From Acholoe squamosa (Eukaryota > Annelida > Polychaeta > Phyllodocida > Polynoidae): DNA of 64,000 nucleotides. The notes beneath the pieces are model-generated. The model had not been told where the DNA came from and made no database searches. It saw nothing but the letters and a program-made list of their open reading frames with translations. Below, piece by piece: positions 53,246-64,000 of the stretch (within the stretch, counting starts at the first letter, position 1; every line of letters starts with the position of its first letter). The translations under genes were made by a program, and so were the position numbers. The DNA is taken from positions 10,552,001 through 10,616,000 of the forward strand of contig OX439041.1 in assembly GCA_949317995.1 (NCBI GenBank), written 5' to 3'.

Positions 53246-56200
53246 GCAGTAGGGGTCAGCACCTCCTTATCCCTGACCAAAAGGAGACAGCTGATTGCCT
53301 ATGTCTGACTAGAGGATTGCCTAGAAATATTTTTTGAAAAATGATGATAAATTGACTAAAATAGATAGAAATGAAGGGATTGAAGATGTGGATTGTGCTA
53401 GATTTCATCTAATTCACAGAATTCTCAGTGAATCCTTTAGAATAGCATTATCTCACCTAGCTATATGTTTGACTTGAGAGCAGATGTTCCAACTATGTTT
53501 AGATAATGTTATGATTTAAATTCATTCCCTAACATGCTACAACATTGATAGAATGCATGTGGGGTTTTTCAGTATACCAATTCAGAGAAGTTATGTGCGC
53601 CTTCTACATGAACCAGCCTTCTCTGAGTTGGGGGTGGGCCTTCTACACGGGCTGCGCCTTCTACATGAGAGAATATGGTATAGTAAAAAAAACGTGAAAA
53701 AATTACTTAGAATCAATATTTGCTTTATATCTACATTACTATTCCAAATAAAAAGCATATTATACCACAGGGATACTGTTAATAGTCAAAGTAATCAAGT
53801 GATAATAACCATCTGTCATAAATAACATAAAACCTTGTATAAGCTGCCTAATCCCTCCTGCAGGGGCCCAAGGTTTGCCCATATAGTGAAAATACAGCCC
53901 AAATTAGGACTTTGAGAATCCTAAACATTCCTCATCTTACACTCATGAAAGTCATCAGAAGTATTCATCTGAGACCTAAAAAGACACATAGAATCCATCT
54001 AGTTGTTATTACATAGGTATGACCTGCCTTGGTGAAGGGTATCGACCTTGGTAAAATACCAATAAGTCTCTAAGGTTTCTACTCATTTAAAACCCACTGT
54101 TTCTTCTGCTATAATACATCAGAGATGCTCCCTCCTCCCCCACTCTTCTACAAAGTATGGTGGTTGGGGGGGGGCAACCTTCTACCTACTTATACCTTCC
54201 ATTGGTGCACCAGTAAAAAAATATTATTTACCATTTAAGGACCACTGATGGCTCGAGGCAGCACCTAAAACCCCTTGAAAAACTACTGCTACCACAGGGC
54301 AGCACCACAGGGTTGCTTACCTCTTTCCAGATGGCTCTATTTTTGTCTCTATGTCCCTAGAATATGGCAGATTGAGGTCCTAGGCCCAGTTTTATTGATC
54401 CATTGGGTTAGACTGGTCATAGAGAAACAATCAGTATCCAAAATTTGTGAAATGTGTTCTAAGTTGATTGATTTGAAATCTGTTTTTAATTTCCTTTCAT
54501 ACAGTACCATGGTACCTGGTCTTATGCATTGCAAATGATTATTGATGGTATCCAGGATAATGGTATTATATACTTTAAATGCCATCCTCTTAGTGCATTA
54601 ATATACTGGATGTATTCTACCTGGTAGTGTATTCATTAATGCACTAGCTGGCTGGAAAACGTTAAGGGCATCAGTACCACATCATGGCCTTGTAAGCAAA
54701 GTAAAAGAATTTGTTGGAATTGTACATTTGATAATCAATAAACATTATTTTGGAGCAGTATGTTAGGTCCATTCTGCTGCCCCAGGACATAGGGCCTGCA
54801 GTTAAGGCGCCAATGACCTAATTCAAGGGCCAGTAGTTAAAGGGTTAAGTGGTATCATTACTTAAATCATTCATCAATATCTCATAGACAGGTAGAGCAT
54901 GGATACAGTAAAGGAGAGAGACTGTATATGGCCAACCTGCTTGTTTAAGCCACACAGGCTGCTATAACAGGCTGGCCTTCATTCACAGCAGGCTGGCTAT
55001 TCAGGCTGCAGTCAGCCAATTAGAACAGGTAGCTTGTTACTCCAGGCTGCCATGTTCCATATTCTATCAATTGTGCCTAGATTTAAACTGGAAACAGAAA
55101 TGCAACATACCACATGTTTATTGCATCCTTAACAGATTATAGAAACATGGGGGGAAGCATGTCAATGACTTGCAGATGGGTAAATCTATAAAGTAATGGT
55201 ACTTTTGAATCTGTTAGGAAACCCTAATAGTAGTCTAGCAGTAGGACATCCCCCTGAGGCACATGTAGACCTGCTTCAACTTTCAATAAAAACAACTCTT
55301 TAACCAACTAATAGAATAATACCGTAATCTCTCGCGTAAAAGGCGCAGTCTGCATAGAAGGCGCACCCCTAACTCAGGGAAAGCAGATCCACATAGAAGG
55401 CACATCTGCTGCTCCTGAGTCTAATATTTGAAAAACTCGCGTATAAGACGCACCCCTAACTCAAGGAGCATGGTCGACTCAAAGGACCCAACCCAAAGGG
55501 TCATTTCAAATATTGTCTACAGCCATCAATACCCCAACTAGTCATGTATTTTCTTTAACCAAAGAAAAGGTGTAGTCTATACCATGGTGCTCTATATACC
55601 CTTAAACTGCTGAATGAAGCATACTTTTCTGCTTACCATAAAAGTGTTTGGAAATGTATACATGTGCACCCCACTCACTGAGAGCTTTATTAATTATATT
55701 ATTGACCTTTTAATCAAGAGAATCCTGGTGGTATGTTCTGATTTCTAGAATAACAAACCAGGTGACAGCAGTGTTATGGCAGCCAGGAGGATCGATTATA
55801 ATGCTGCATGGACCCCAATAATGTACCAGGCCCCCAATCTGCTATCTGCTATTCCTTTTTTTTTTCTTTTAGACAGTTGGGTTTTAGATTCCATGCTTCC
55901 TTATGGTCTTAGTCAATTCTTGGGATGCCTATATATCCATCTCTTTTGTGATTTGAATATACTAGTAGTGGAATAGGGATTAACACTTCCCCCATTCTTT
56001 CATTAAAAACATGTTCTTTAAATAGGCCATATAAGTAGAAAAGCTGACTTATATCCATTATATGGCCAGTACCAGCTTCCTGACAACTCTGTACCATTGT
56101 TTTTAATATGTCATGTTATGTCCATACACTAGCCCTCATCAAAATACAAACCCATAAGTTTTTCACCATGCAGGACTGAATGGCCTGCATGGTGAAAACC

Positions 56201-56640
56201 ATGCTAATATGGATATCTAAGATTTTGAGTAAACTTTTACATAATAACAATGCTTGTTTGTTTAATACTGAAAACCCCTAATGATAATCTGACTTAAGAA
56301 GCTATTGATAGACATGAGAAGCCCAGCCATAGCAAAACAAGGCTGCCCAGCCTACAATTACCAGTGAGGTGTGAATGTCCATATGTAGATATCTTCAGGT
56401 ACTACAGAACTAAATCTATGAAAACAGATACTTTTGTATAACACAGATCACTCACACAATCACTTACACAGTCACACACACAGAAATCTCTACAGCGATA
56501 CATAAATACAGACACAGCATACATAACCTAGGTGGGTATACTGTACCATACCTACAACTCATATATTTATATACATTACATTTATGAATGTGATAATATA
56601 ATACTAGGTGAAACCGTACAATATACATAGCACCTAGGAT
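53246..56640. other. No gene recognised; truncated MITEs
   Basis: Holds a right-end remnant of the CCGTAA family (about 53550-53680, ending 'ctacatgagagaatatggta') and a truncated left part at 55320-55480 (TACCGTAATCTCTCGCGTAA). The rest is AT-rich without supported exons. Confidence 0.5.
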
Positions 56641-56654
56641 AATAGTTGGATTTC

Positions 56655-57860
56655 TCAGAGGGTAGTCTAAAGCTGCTGCTGCCTCTGCTTAAATGCAGTA
56701 TACACAAACTTTGCAAGTGCATTTATTATACTAGGGTCATTTTCTTTCATAACCGTAACAAACTTATCCATATTTGACATATCCTGGTAAGTACAGATTT
56801 TACCATCTATATGATTTTCAAGAGTTGTTTGAGCTGCCTTATGTAGTTCACATGTTGTCAGAAAATGCACCTCATCATCAAAAGCACCAGTTGAGCAATA
56901 CAGACATACTCTGTCACATTCAGGTTTGGGGGGCCTACAATGCCTCCTCATCTCAATACCAAGATTATGGGAACTAAGTCTGTATTGCGTTAGTGCAAGC
57001 GCAATCTCATTCATAATTTTTTCAGAATATTTACTAAAAATTGGTTCAGTTGCACTAGCTATGATGTTAGAGTTATTAGATGTTGACTGGTTTTCCCAAA
57101 GCTGACTATATTTTCTACCAAGCGAATATAGCAAACCTTTAACATTCGTACACCAGTTATCCTGTCCTTGCTGGTCAAGATGGTGCATTTTCATGCAACA
57201 TCTATGGAGAATATGTGATTCCTCAAAGTAAACAATCCTTTCCAAATATTTTAGTGCTCTTACTTCCCATTGAGCCTTCAGAGGCACTCTACCCATATCC
57301 GCATATACTGCAGCTGAAGTTGTCTGCTTCCTTACACCAAGCATAGACTTCAGGTATTTAAGATGGATCAGTTCTAAATTATATAGTTTCCTACCTTTGT
57401 TCAGGCACCATAGCTCGCATCCATATTCAAGGCATGGTTGTATTTGGGTATCAAAGAACTTAAGGGATAGTCTAGGATTTGGTTTCCCAATATTCTGTTA
57501 GCAACATGAAAATGATTGGTAGATGGCTTTCCGGCCTTTATCACGAAGTTGGTCATAAGTTTCAGAAAATATATCTTTATGTTTGGAGTTTAGTGTAAGG
57601 CCTAAGTATTTACATGAGTCTACTCTCTCTAATATTGATGAGTAAGCATGTGGGACATCCAACATATAACAATCCCTTTATGAGCAGCATGTCATCAACG
57701 AGAACTTGAAACTTTCTGTGTCTTATTTACGCCCAGTAATACAAAGTCATGGTCCATGTTATTGCAGATAACACAGGTCATGAGGTTTAGAGAGAGCTCA
57801 CCCTCATGAATATCAATGAGCAGGCATTCAGTTTAATATCACTATAGGCTTCAGAAAACA
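56655..57860 (-). pseudogene. Degenerate LINE, RT C-terminal half
   Basis: Reading on the - strand there are, in order, a VDDMLL palm motif, SCKYLGLTLNSKHKD, then KFFDTQIQPCLEYGCELWCL and YLKSMLGVRKQT, ending with a Cys-His cluster (CDRVCLYCSTG...EVHFLTTC). These are the RT thumb, connection and C-terminal parts of a non-LTR retrotransposon. An in-frame TAA near 57500 and a frame change near 57680 show it is dead. A 225-codon open part (56667-57344) remains. The endonuclease and most of the RT are missing. Confidence 0.8.
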
Positions 57861-57862
57861 TC

Positions 57863-58089
57863 TACCGTAAATCCTCGTGTATAGGACGCATCTTATGCAC
57901 TAAAATGACCCCAGGTGCGTCCTATATGATTGTCAGAACTTTGGGGTGTGTCCTATAAGCGAGGTTTTTCTACTAAAGTACAGCACTAAACTGACCGAAA
58001 TCAGAATCCAGATATGTCTTATAGTATTTCCTAAAAGTCAGGGTGCGTCTTGTATGCGAAGTGCATCCTATACATGAGGTTTTATGGTA
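57863..58089. mobile_element. CCGTAA-family MITE
   Basis: Left TACCGTAAATCCTCGTGTAT, right 'cctatacatgaggttttatg' then GTA. Internal 'gtgcgtcctata' words in both orientations. It abuts the LINE remnant. Confidence 0.8.
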
Positions 58090-59444
58090 ACAGACTGACC
58101 AGGATCATAAGGAACCTCTCTGCACCTTCATAAGTTTGTCTCACATAGTTCCTGTAGTGTTTATTTTACCATATCCAAAGTCAATAGCTTTTACGCTCTC
58201 AAATTTACCTCTTCATGAATGCAAATGGGTATAAATATGGAACATGCAACATTTATCTATCCCATCATGGCCACCATATCCACAGGTACAATTTGACACA
58301 ATTTTTGGGTCTCTATCTTGATTATTAAGGAAGTGATGGCAAAAATTGCATTTTCCCCGAGATGCCAGAATTATTTGATATCTTTTGAAAGACATACATT
58401 GCAAAAAAACTTTAAAATCTAAAAACCATTTCCTCCTATTTCAACGTACACTAGGGGTCAGTCTAGGCCTGATGATAAGTACTTCAGCCTGTTCTTAAGT
58501 CAATTTATCAATTGTGTAAAAAAGATATCCAAATAAAATTGGAAATATTCATGAATACCTGATACATGCAAATTAGATAATCAAAAAATCAGACATTGAG
58601 GTTGAAGGGAAATCAATAAGCTTTGATTTGGTTCTAGTCTGACCCTTCTCACTTGATTATTAAGGGAGCAGTGACCAATGAAGTGATTGCGGGGTGATCA
58701 TAAAAAAAATTGATAGGTTTACACACATAATACGTCCTCACAGTCACACCCACCTATGAATCAAGTGCAGACAAGTGAATTTGTATAGCTGATATACTTG
58801 CCTATCAGGAAAAAGGTGTCTCACAAAATCCCCAGGGGGGTGCAGGGTTTCACTAACCAGCCCATGGACTAATACTTACTCCTGGTATGACCCCCATGTG
58901 TCCCCTGAAGTACTGCTAGGGGCGGACCATTGCGCGCCTAGGAGTGCTACATGTTGGAACTGGTAACAGCATGGCTCATTATAGTTGTATGCAAGGGCTC
59001 TGCCACTGAATATCCCATATACCTAGGTCTATGTATTAACTGTATACTTACTTGGGATATATATTATTGGATATGTTATTATACAGTCTAGACATATTAT
59101 TCAATCACATATTGTATATGCTAAAGCTGTTTATTTTTCTTTTTGTATTCATAGAGTTGGAAGTTAGCCCCTTCAGACATACACATCAAATATAGAATAA
59201 AATAATTAGCTAATGATTTTCAATCTCATCAGGAAGCAGTCTTCTTTTTGCACTGACACACAAAAGTTCCCTCAAAATTCTATTCACTTTTTTCCCCCTA
59301 AGGTGAAAACATAGCAAGCAGTGTAGAAATTACTTGATTCCATAGAAATATAGCACTTTAGAAGACCTTTATACTGTATTCATATTAACACGTTCATGTG
59401 TAATTCAATTCAAATGCAATAATACTTTATGTTTGGTCAAGACC
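58090..59444. other. No gene recognised
   Basis: AT-rich. The open frame at 58213-58404 has several cysteines but no known pattern and no splice sites. No repeat family identified. Confidence 0.5.
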
Positions 59445-59792
59445 CAGAGGCATAGGAAGCAAATCTTCATTGGGGGGGCCTGGTGAGGGCACCATCGCGA
59501 CCACCTTGAATTGTCGGCTGATGCATGATGGCGCCTATATATGCGTATTTAGAATTCATATAGAAAAGTGATTTTTGGTAAATTTTGGATCTGACTTTAG
59601 GCTCAGACCCCCATTCTCCCTATGACATCACCATAATAATCTAATTTGAGATGTAAAGTTTTAGCTTCTTTTCCATTGTGTTTATGAGTTCTTGGAAAAT
59701 ATTGGGGGGGGGGCCCAGACATACTCAGGCCCCACCTCCTTCATGATTGGGGGGCCCAGGCCCCCCTGGCCCCCCCTTTTCCTACGCCCCTG
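59445..59792. mobile_element. MITE, CAGGGGCGTAGGAA ends
   Basis: Left CAGAGGCATAGGAAGC, right TTTTCCTACGCCCCTGAG. G and C runs near the ends. Probably related to 15606-15757. Confidence 0.7.
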
Positions 59793-60224
59793 AGACCATG
59801 TGGCAACACTGATTTAGACATGTTTCCACAAATTCTCAAAACCTTATTTTAGTGGATATGCCAACTTTTAACCCTGTAAGGACCACTAATTAGGAGTGAC
59901 ACACAATTTGGTTGGGAATTACAATGTAATAGAGGGGGAGGTACTCCGGTGATTCCACCTTTCACTACTTCTTTGCTGAATAATGTCTCCCTCCCTCCAG
60001 CATAAATTTAGTCTTGGTGAGTTGAGCTGAATACAGTCAAAATGGCCACATTAGAGAGGTGCAAGGGAGATGCCACAGTACCTACCATCTTTTTTATATT
60101 GGTGGAAGCTCTCAGCATTCCTAGTACTATGCTGGGTTCCACATCTTCATATTAGACATTAACATGACTCAGCAGAAGGATTCACTGAAGATGTTATATC
60201 ATTTATAATAACAGAATCATGAAA

Positions 60225-60230
60225 TTTATT
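60225..60230 (-). terminator. Polyadenylation signal AATAAA
   Basis: On the - strand, 97 nt after the stop codon of the secreted cysteine-rich protein. Confidence 0.6.
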
Positions 60231-60326
60231 ATTTCGGGTTTAATACAAGAAGTATAGTTTATAGCATGTGGTCATTTCCAGTCATCATCAGATTGAGTTG
60301 ATATTGAGTCCACCTCTATCAAGATG

Positions 60327-61248
60327 CTACTGCCTGTTCTTCTTCAGGAGTTCCATAAGGCTTTTGATACTGTTGTCCACAGGCTTGTCACCCTCCAGGG
60401 AGCGTTTCTTGCCCACACAGCCGACCCTTCCCTGTGCGCAGAAGCAGTAGGCACCATTACTCATGTTAATCCTGCTGTCAAACACCTCATTCATAGCTTT
60501 ACAGGCACCACAGGTGATCCTAGAGGCAACACACTTGCAGTATTTGCCGGCATAGGACTTGATCTCACCATCACTGTAAGTGTCACCACCGTAATAGCAG
60601 CCCCATGCCTGACTGCCCACTGCAATGTAAAGATAGGATGTTACAGCTTGAGACCAGTGTGTTTAACCTTTTAAATTTAATAAAGGCCGCTGATGCGGGA
60701 GTGTATCATGCCCATTGGTGGTCATGATGCACCAATGAAGTGCTGGCACCAGCACTTCGCCAGTACTTCTTTGGAGCATTATGTCGACCCTACAGTGTTA
60801 ATACACATATACTCCCGGAGGGATGGCATGATGATCCAATGAAGTGCTGGTGAGCAGTCATGCCAGCACTTCATTGGTGCATCATGCCAACCAATGGGCA
60901 TGATGCATGAATGCATCAGCAGCCTTTAAAGGGTTAAATGTTGTACCACGTGTGTAAGGTGCAGATTATTTGTTAGGGAGTGACCATTTTTCAACAACAT
61001 GCACTCTCTTTCAGGTTCAATGAAGTAGATTTAACAGCACTTCGCTGCTACATCATGACGACCAATGGGCATTATGTATTAGGAGCCCTAAAAGGGTTAA
61101 GGATGAAACTGAGATCTGGAACTTTGTAGATGGAGGCTGTACCAGAGAAAAGGACACACAGAAAGGACACCCAAATGGGATAGAGTAGAGAAAAGGCCCA
61201 CTCACCAACAACAGCCAGGATGACTGTAAGAGTGATCAGGTACTTCAT
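60327..61248 (-). CDS. Small secreted protein with eight cysteines, 111 aa
   Basis: Exons 61248-61206 and 60619-60327, joined in phase 1 with GT-AG ends. The first encodes a signal peptide, MKYLITLTVILAVV, with probable cleavage after GSQA. The mature part has eight cysteines in two similar halves, each with C-x-C-x6-C: YCKCVASRITC and YCFCAQGRVGC. This faintly resembles von Willebrand type C repeats, but too short for a firm call. After the last cysteine comes GKKR, a possible proprotein cleavage site, and then a 24-residue tail with an amphipathic SIKSLMELLKKNRQ. An extracellular role is likely; defence peptide, venom-like or matrix functions are all possible and none is shown. TATA box and poly(A) signal frame the gene. 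Confidence 0.82.
60663..60937. mobile_element. GCATCATG-family MITE in the gene's intron
   Basis: Left 'taaaggccgctgatgcggg', right inverse 'gcatcagcagcctttaaagg' then GTTAA. Two hairpins with 'caatgaagtgctgg' arms. It begins about 43 bp from exon 2 of the secreted protein gene. Confidence 0.88.
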
Positions 61249-61338
61249 AGTGGATGATTGATGCGTCTGTTGGCGGCGTCTGCTAAATGTCGTCTACTGG
61301 TCTCAGACCTACTCTCTGTCTGTGTCTGAGGCACCTCT

Positions 61339-61347
61339 ACTTATATA
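61339..61347 (-). promoter_or_regulatory. TATA box of the secreted protein gene
   Basis: GTATATAAG on the - strand, about 95 bp before the ATG, so the mRNA should start near 61315 with a leader of about 65 nt. Confidence 0.7.
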
Positions 61348-61369
61348 CCCCCACCCCATGACTCCTAAA

Positions 61370-61640
61370 TAAAGCACCTTATGGACCTAATCATTGTAGG
61401 TGCCCTTTTAGGACCCTTCCCCATGACCACAAGAGTACCTAAACCATGTGGTGCAGGGGTAGCTGACGTGGTCGGATAGATTTAGGGGGTGGGTTCAATG
61501 TTTGGTCAAGGTCTGATTTGGCTCCTGCCCTTAATACAGGACTACTGGACACAAAGGGTCCCCCTACTACATGTGACCATAAGTTGAGAGGGATATGGGC
61601 ATAAAAAATCTCTGGTTGGGCAAATGCATTAAGATATTAT
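61370..61640. repeat. Dispersed repeat with empty TTA site
   Basis: Related to 50353-50720 and to the flanks of the MITE at 49206. Its 'agcaccttatggacc' is the unoccupied form of that insertion site. Confidence 0.65.
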
Positions 61641-63827
61641 TGACCCTGGGCATTTGTGCACTGCGCCTTAGGTGTCGGATTTCTACTGAGATAAGACGCT
61701 CAATATCACAAGTTCACAAGCATGATTGTTATCTGCTATAAGCCAGTGAAATTTCCTCAATAAACCTATCCAAACCGAGGTTATTCATGAAAAGTTGGTC
61801 TGCCCCCTATTGCATTGCCCCTCTACTAGAAAAGGTGGAAGAGCAGAACTTCAATCTGTTATTGGTAGGTCTATTTGATTTATAGGTAGCTAACCTTTGT
61901 TGTTATTTTGTTGTTGTTGTTGTTGTTGTCTTTTTCTTCTTTTTTTCAAATGATGCAGTGAAAAGTAAGGGAAGCCTCTCAGTATGACAAAACAGTCTAC
62001 CCTGGGTAGACTGAAATGAACCATGGGCTTTACTTATTCATTTATTCATTTTTCCCCTCATACTTTGATAAATTCTTGTTTATATGGTAGTTGTAAAAAT
62101 ATCTTGTTTATTGTGTGCGTATACAATAGTACATGTATATGGTCAATTGCAGCTTGGACAGTTTCAAAACTTAAATATATCAGATTGGTATGAAATCCAT
62201 ATGATATTAGGCATTGTCTCTTTACACTAGTAACATGACATAGATGCTTTTATCTCAGATTCAGGTTATTGAAGGCATAATGGATTATGTGGCATGTATG
62301 GTTCCATGTCACATTTATGTGCCTTATATCAAAAGTGGCTAGTAGAATTTTGTCTTTATTTCTTTTGTCAATACCATATAATATTATAAGTAAAATAGTT
62401 TGATAATTATATGAGCTCAAACTGTGCAGCATTGAATTTATGAGGATGGTGAATATGTGGCACGTATGGTTCTTCTAAACTACTCCAAACCTACTTTAAT
62501 TTGCACCCATTAATATAGTAGGTTACATGGTTAATATCTGGAATTCTTCTATCATCCATTTTGAAATATACACATTAGACGTTCTTTTTACCTATTTTCA
62601 TCGTATCTATATGGTCTTTTTTATCTGATATTGAGTGAGTGATCAATGCCTAACAGGTGACGCGTCAGATGTATTCATGCACCAATAATGCATGAGGTTC
62701 TGACAAGTCACCTGTTGTGCATTGAATACTTATTTTATTACATGATTAATGCATCAGAATGCATCAAAATGCATCCTGCATTCATTGTAAAAGAGAATGT
62801 ATGTACTGTGCAGCACAACGTGCTGTCCACTATACCATCGTCCAGGCATCTGGAGTTTGTCGCGGTCTGATACTGGTGTGATTGCTGTAATTATAATGCC
62901 ATTCTAACCTTGCACACACAAAATGCTGGGGTCGCTCCTAACGAAGCCCAACCTATGACATTGTTTATATGCTCCATGAACTGGGAAAAGGAGTCTTAGG
63001 ACCCCCTTGCACTAAGCCCCATTTTCGCAGATCGTGTCACATATACAGGCAAACACACACTCTTTCTCGTCAGTCCCTCTGGCGCATTACATAGGGAGCT
63101 GGTCTTCAGATCAGTAAGGTATCGGTTAGACCCCTGCCCTTGGCAATGGAATTCTTGTAGGTTTTAACAGGTGATATATGACATGTCTCAAATTTGTAAG
63201 GCATGCCTGATATCCATGGATAACAGGCACACCATACAAAGTCATGACGCATGCATCATGGTGTGCAATATCGACAGGTATCAGAATTGGAATATCCAGG
63301 AAAAGCACCCTGAGTCACAGAAATCTGACTTCATAATATAAGGGGAGTAGTCAAAACAATGGCTATATATAATGCCACACGTCAATGACAATTGAGAGGT
63401 ACAGAAATTGGTCATTTTTTATGAGTATTATCCTTATTACGAGGTACAAGCTAATAGAAAACCTGCCTTAAAATGGTCCAAAATCCACCACACATTGAAG
63501 CCTGCTGCATTAAATATTGATTATAGACGGGTAAAAATAGGGTATTCCAGAAAGCTAATTAACACCCTAACTGAATGGGAATGAGAGAAATGCAGTATAT
63601 TCAATGATCAATTGCCTTAACACCTTTTCCATGAGGAAATGCTAGTGTGACCCCAACTCGGTGCAATTGACCATATGGGTTTGGACATGATATTATTATG
63701 AAACACATTTATCATTTATCAAAACCACATCAGCACTCATCGATTTGGAAGAATGTTTACCCCGGCACTTATACAAGACTAGCGCTTATTCAAAGCCCAG
63801 TGCTTTATTGTGACAGTATGGTACTGA
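61641..63827. other. No gene recognised
   Basis: AT-rich, with a (TTG)n run near 61905-61930 and a hairpin at 62653-62716 (ACAGGTGACGCGTCAGA opposite TCTGACAAGTCACCTGT). No exon support. Confidence 0.5.
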
Positions 63828-63935
63828 CGGGCTTCCCTAGCCCACTTAAAAGGGTCTATATCTCCTCTTTCCTATCCCCTCAGGATGTGTGTGGTGCACA
63901 TATGCACGGGCACTGACACATTCCTCTGTTAAATT
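63828..63935 (-). mobile_element. SINE-like element, 5' part missing
   Basis: 'gggcttccctagcccac', 'tatcccctcaggatgtgtgt' and 'catatgcacgggcactgaca' match the inverse of 48113-48292 in order. The part with 'gtgagtgagtaatag' is missing. Confidence 0.8.
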
Positions 63936-64000
63936 ATCAACCTGTGAAGCACGGGATAGCCACTTAGTGCCGCTAAAGTGCTGTAAAACACAAATCAATC

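Noticed and set aside
53117-53308. 63-codon open frame with YIYIYI repeats
   Set aside because: It is the translation of a (TA)n microsatellite.
56667-57344. 225-codon open frame as a host gene
   Set aside because: Its protein has non-LTR retrotransposon motifs and continues upstream into a stop and a frame change, so it is a LINE remnant.

Overview
The window is a piece of an intron-rich animal genome, about 40% GC and packed with short non-autonomous transposons. Three genes could be modelled from first to last codon, exon by exon, and a fourth is partial. The organism is probably an invertebrate. A lancelet-like or other invertebrate deuterostome fits the density of MITEs, a DIRS retroelement and foldback-type repeats, but this is an inference and no single feature proves it.

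Layout. (1) 2.3-3.1 kb, + strand: the last two exons of an EF-hand protein whose 5' part lies outside the window. (2) 3.6-5.5 kb: a 31-bp minisatellite grown inside a MITE. (3) 10.9-32.2 kb, - strand: a 17-exon gene for an 810-residue protein that joins a degenerate Nudix domain, an EF-hand region and a complete PPP-family Ser/Thr phosphatase domain. All splice phases agree. (4) 32.2-32.8 kb: a 541-bp head-to-head promoter region shared with (5) znhit3 on the + strand, five exons at 32.8-46.9 kb, encoding a 161-residue HIT zinc-finger protein. (6) Intron 1 of znhit3 holds a structurally complete 6.6-kb DIRS retrotransposon (34.59-41.23 kb) with SR-rich ORF1, RT/RNase H/methylase-like ORF2, tyrosine recombinase ORF3, inverted termini and an internal complementary region. 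(7) 46.9-60 kb: mostly repeats, two LINE tails on the - strand and a striking CRE/CTCF-like/TATA promoter near 52.7 kb without a recognised coding sequence. (8) 60.3-61.3 kb, - strand: a two-exon gene for a small secreted protein with eight cysteines.

Repeats. At least nine MITE families recur. Two have empty sites inside this same window, which fixes their target duplications directly: TA for the CCGTAA family and TTA for the GGGAGTGG family. A short SINE-like element has target duplications of about 14 and 16 bp. In phosphatase intron 16, two arrays of a ~153-bp unit lie in opposite orientation between matching ends, so that 4.3-kb stretch looks like a foldback transposon.

The genes do not form one pathway. 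ZNHIT3 acts in box C/D snoRNP assembly and the phosphatase is probably calcium-responsive; their only visible link is the shared promoter. The most noteworthy item is the Nudix-EF-PPP protein, whose phosphatase active site is intact while its Nudix box has lost two metal-binding glutamates.
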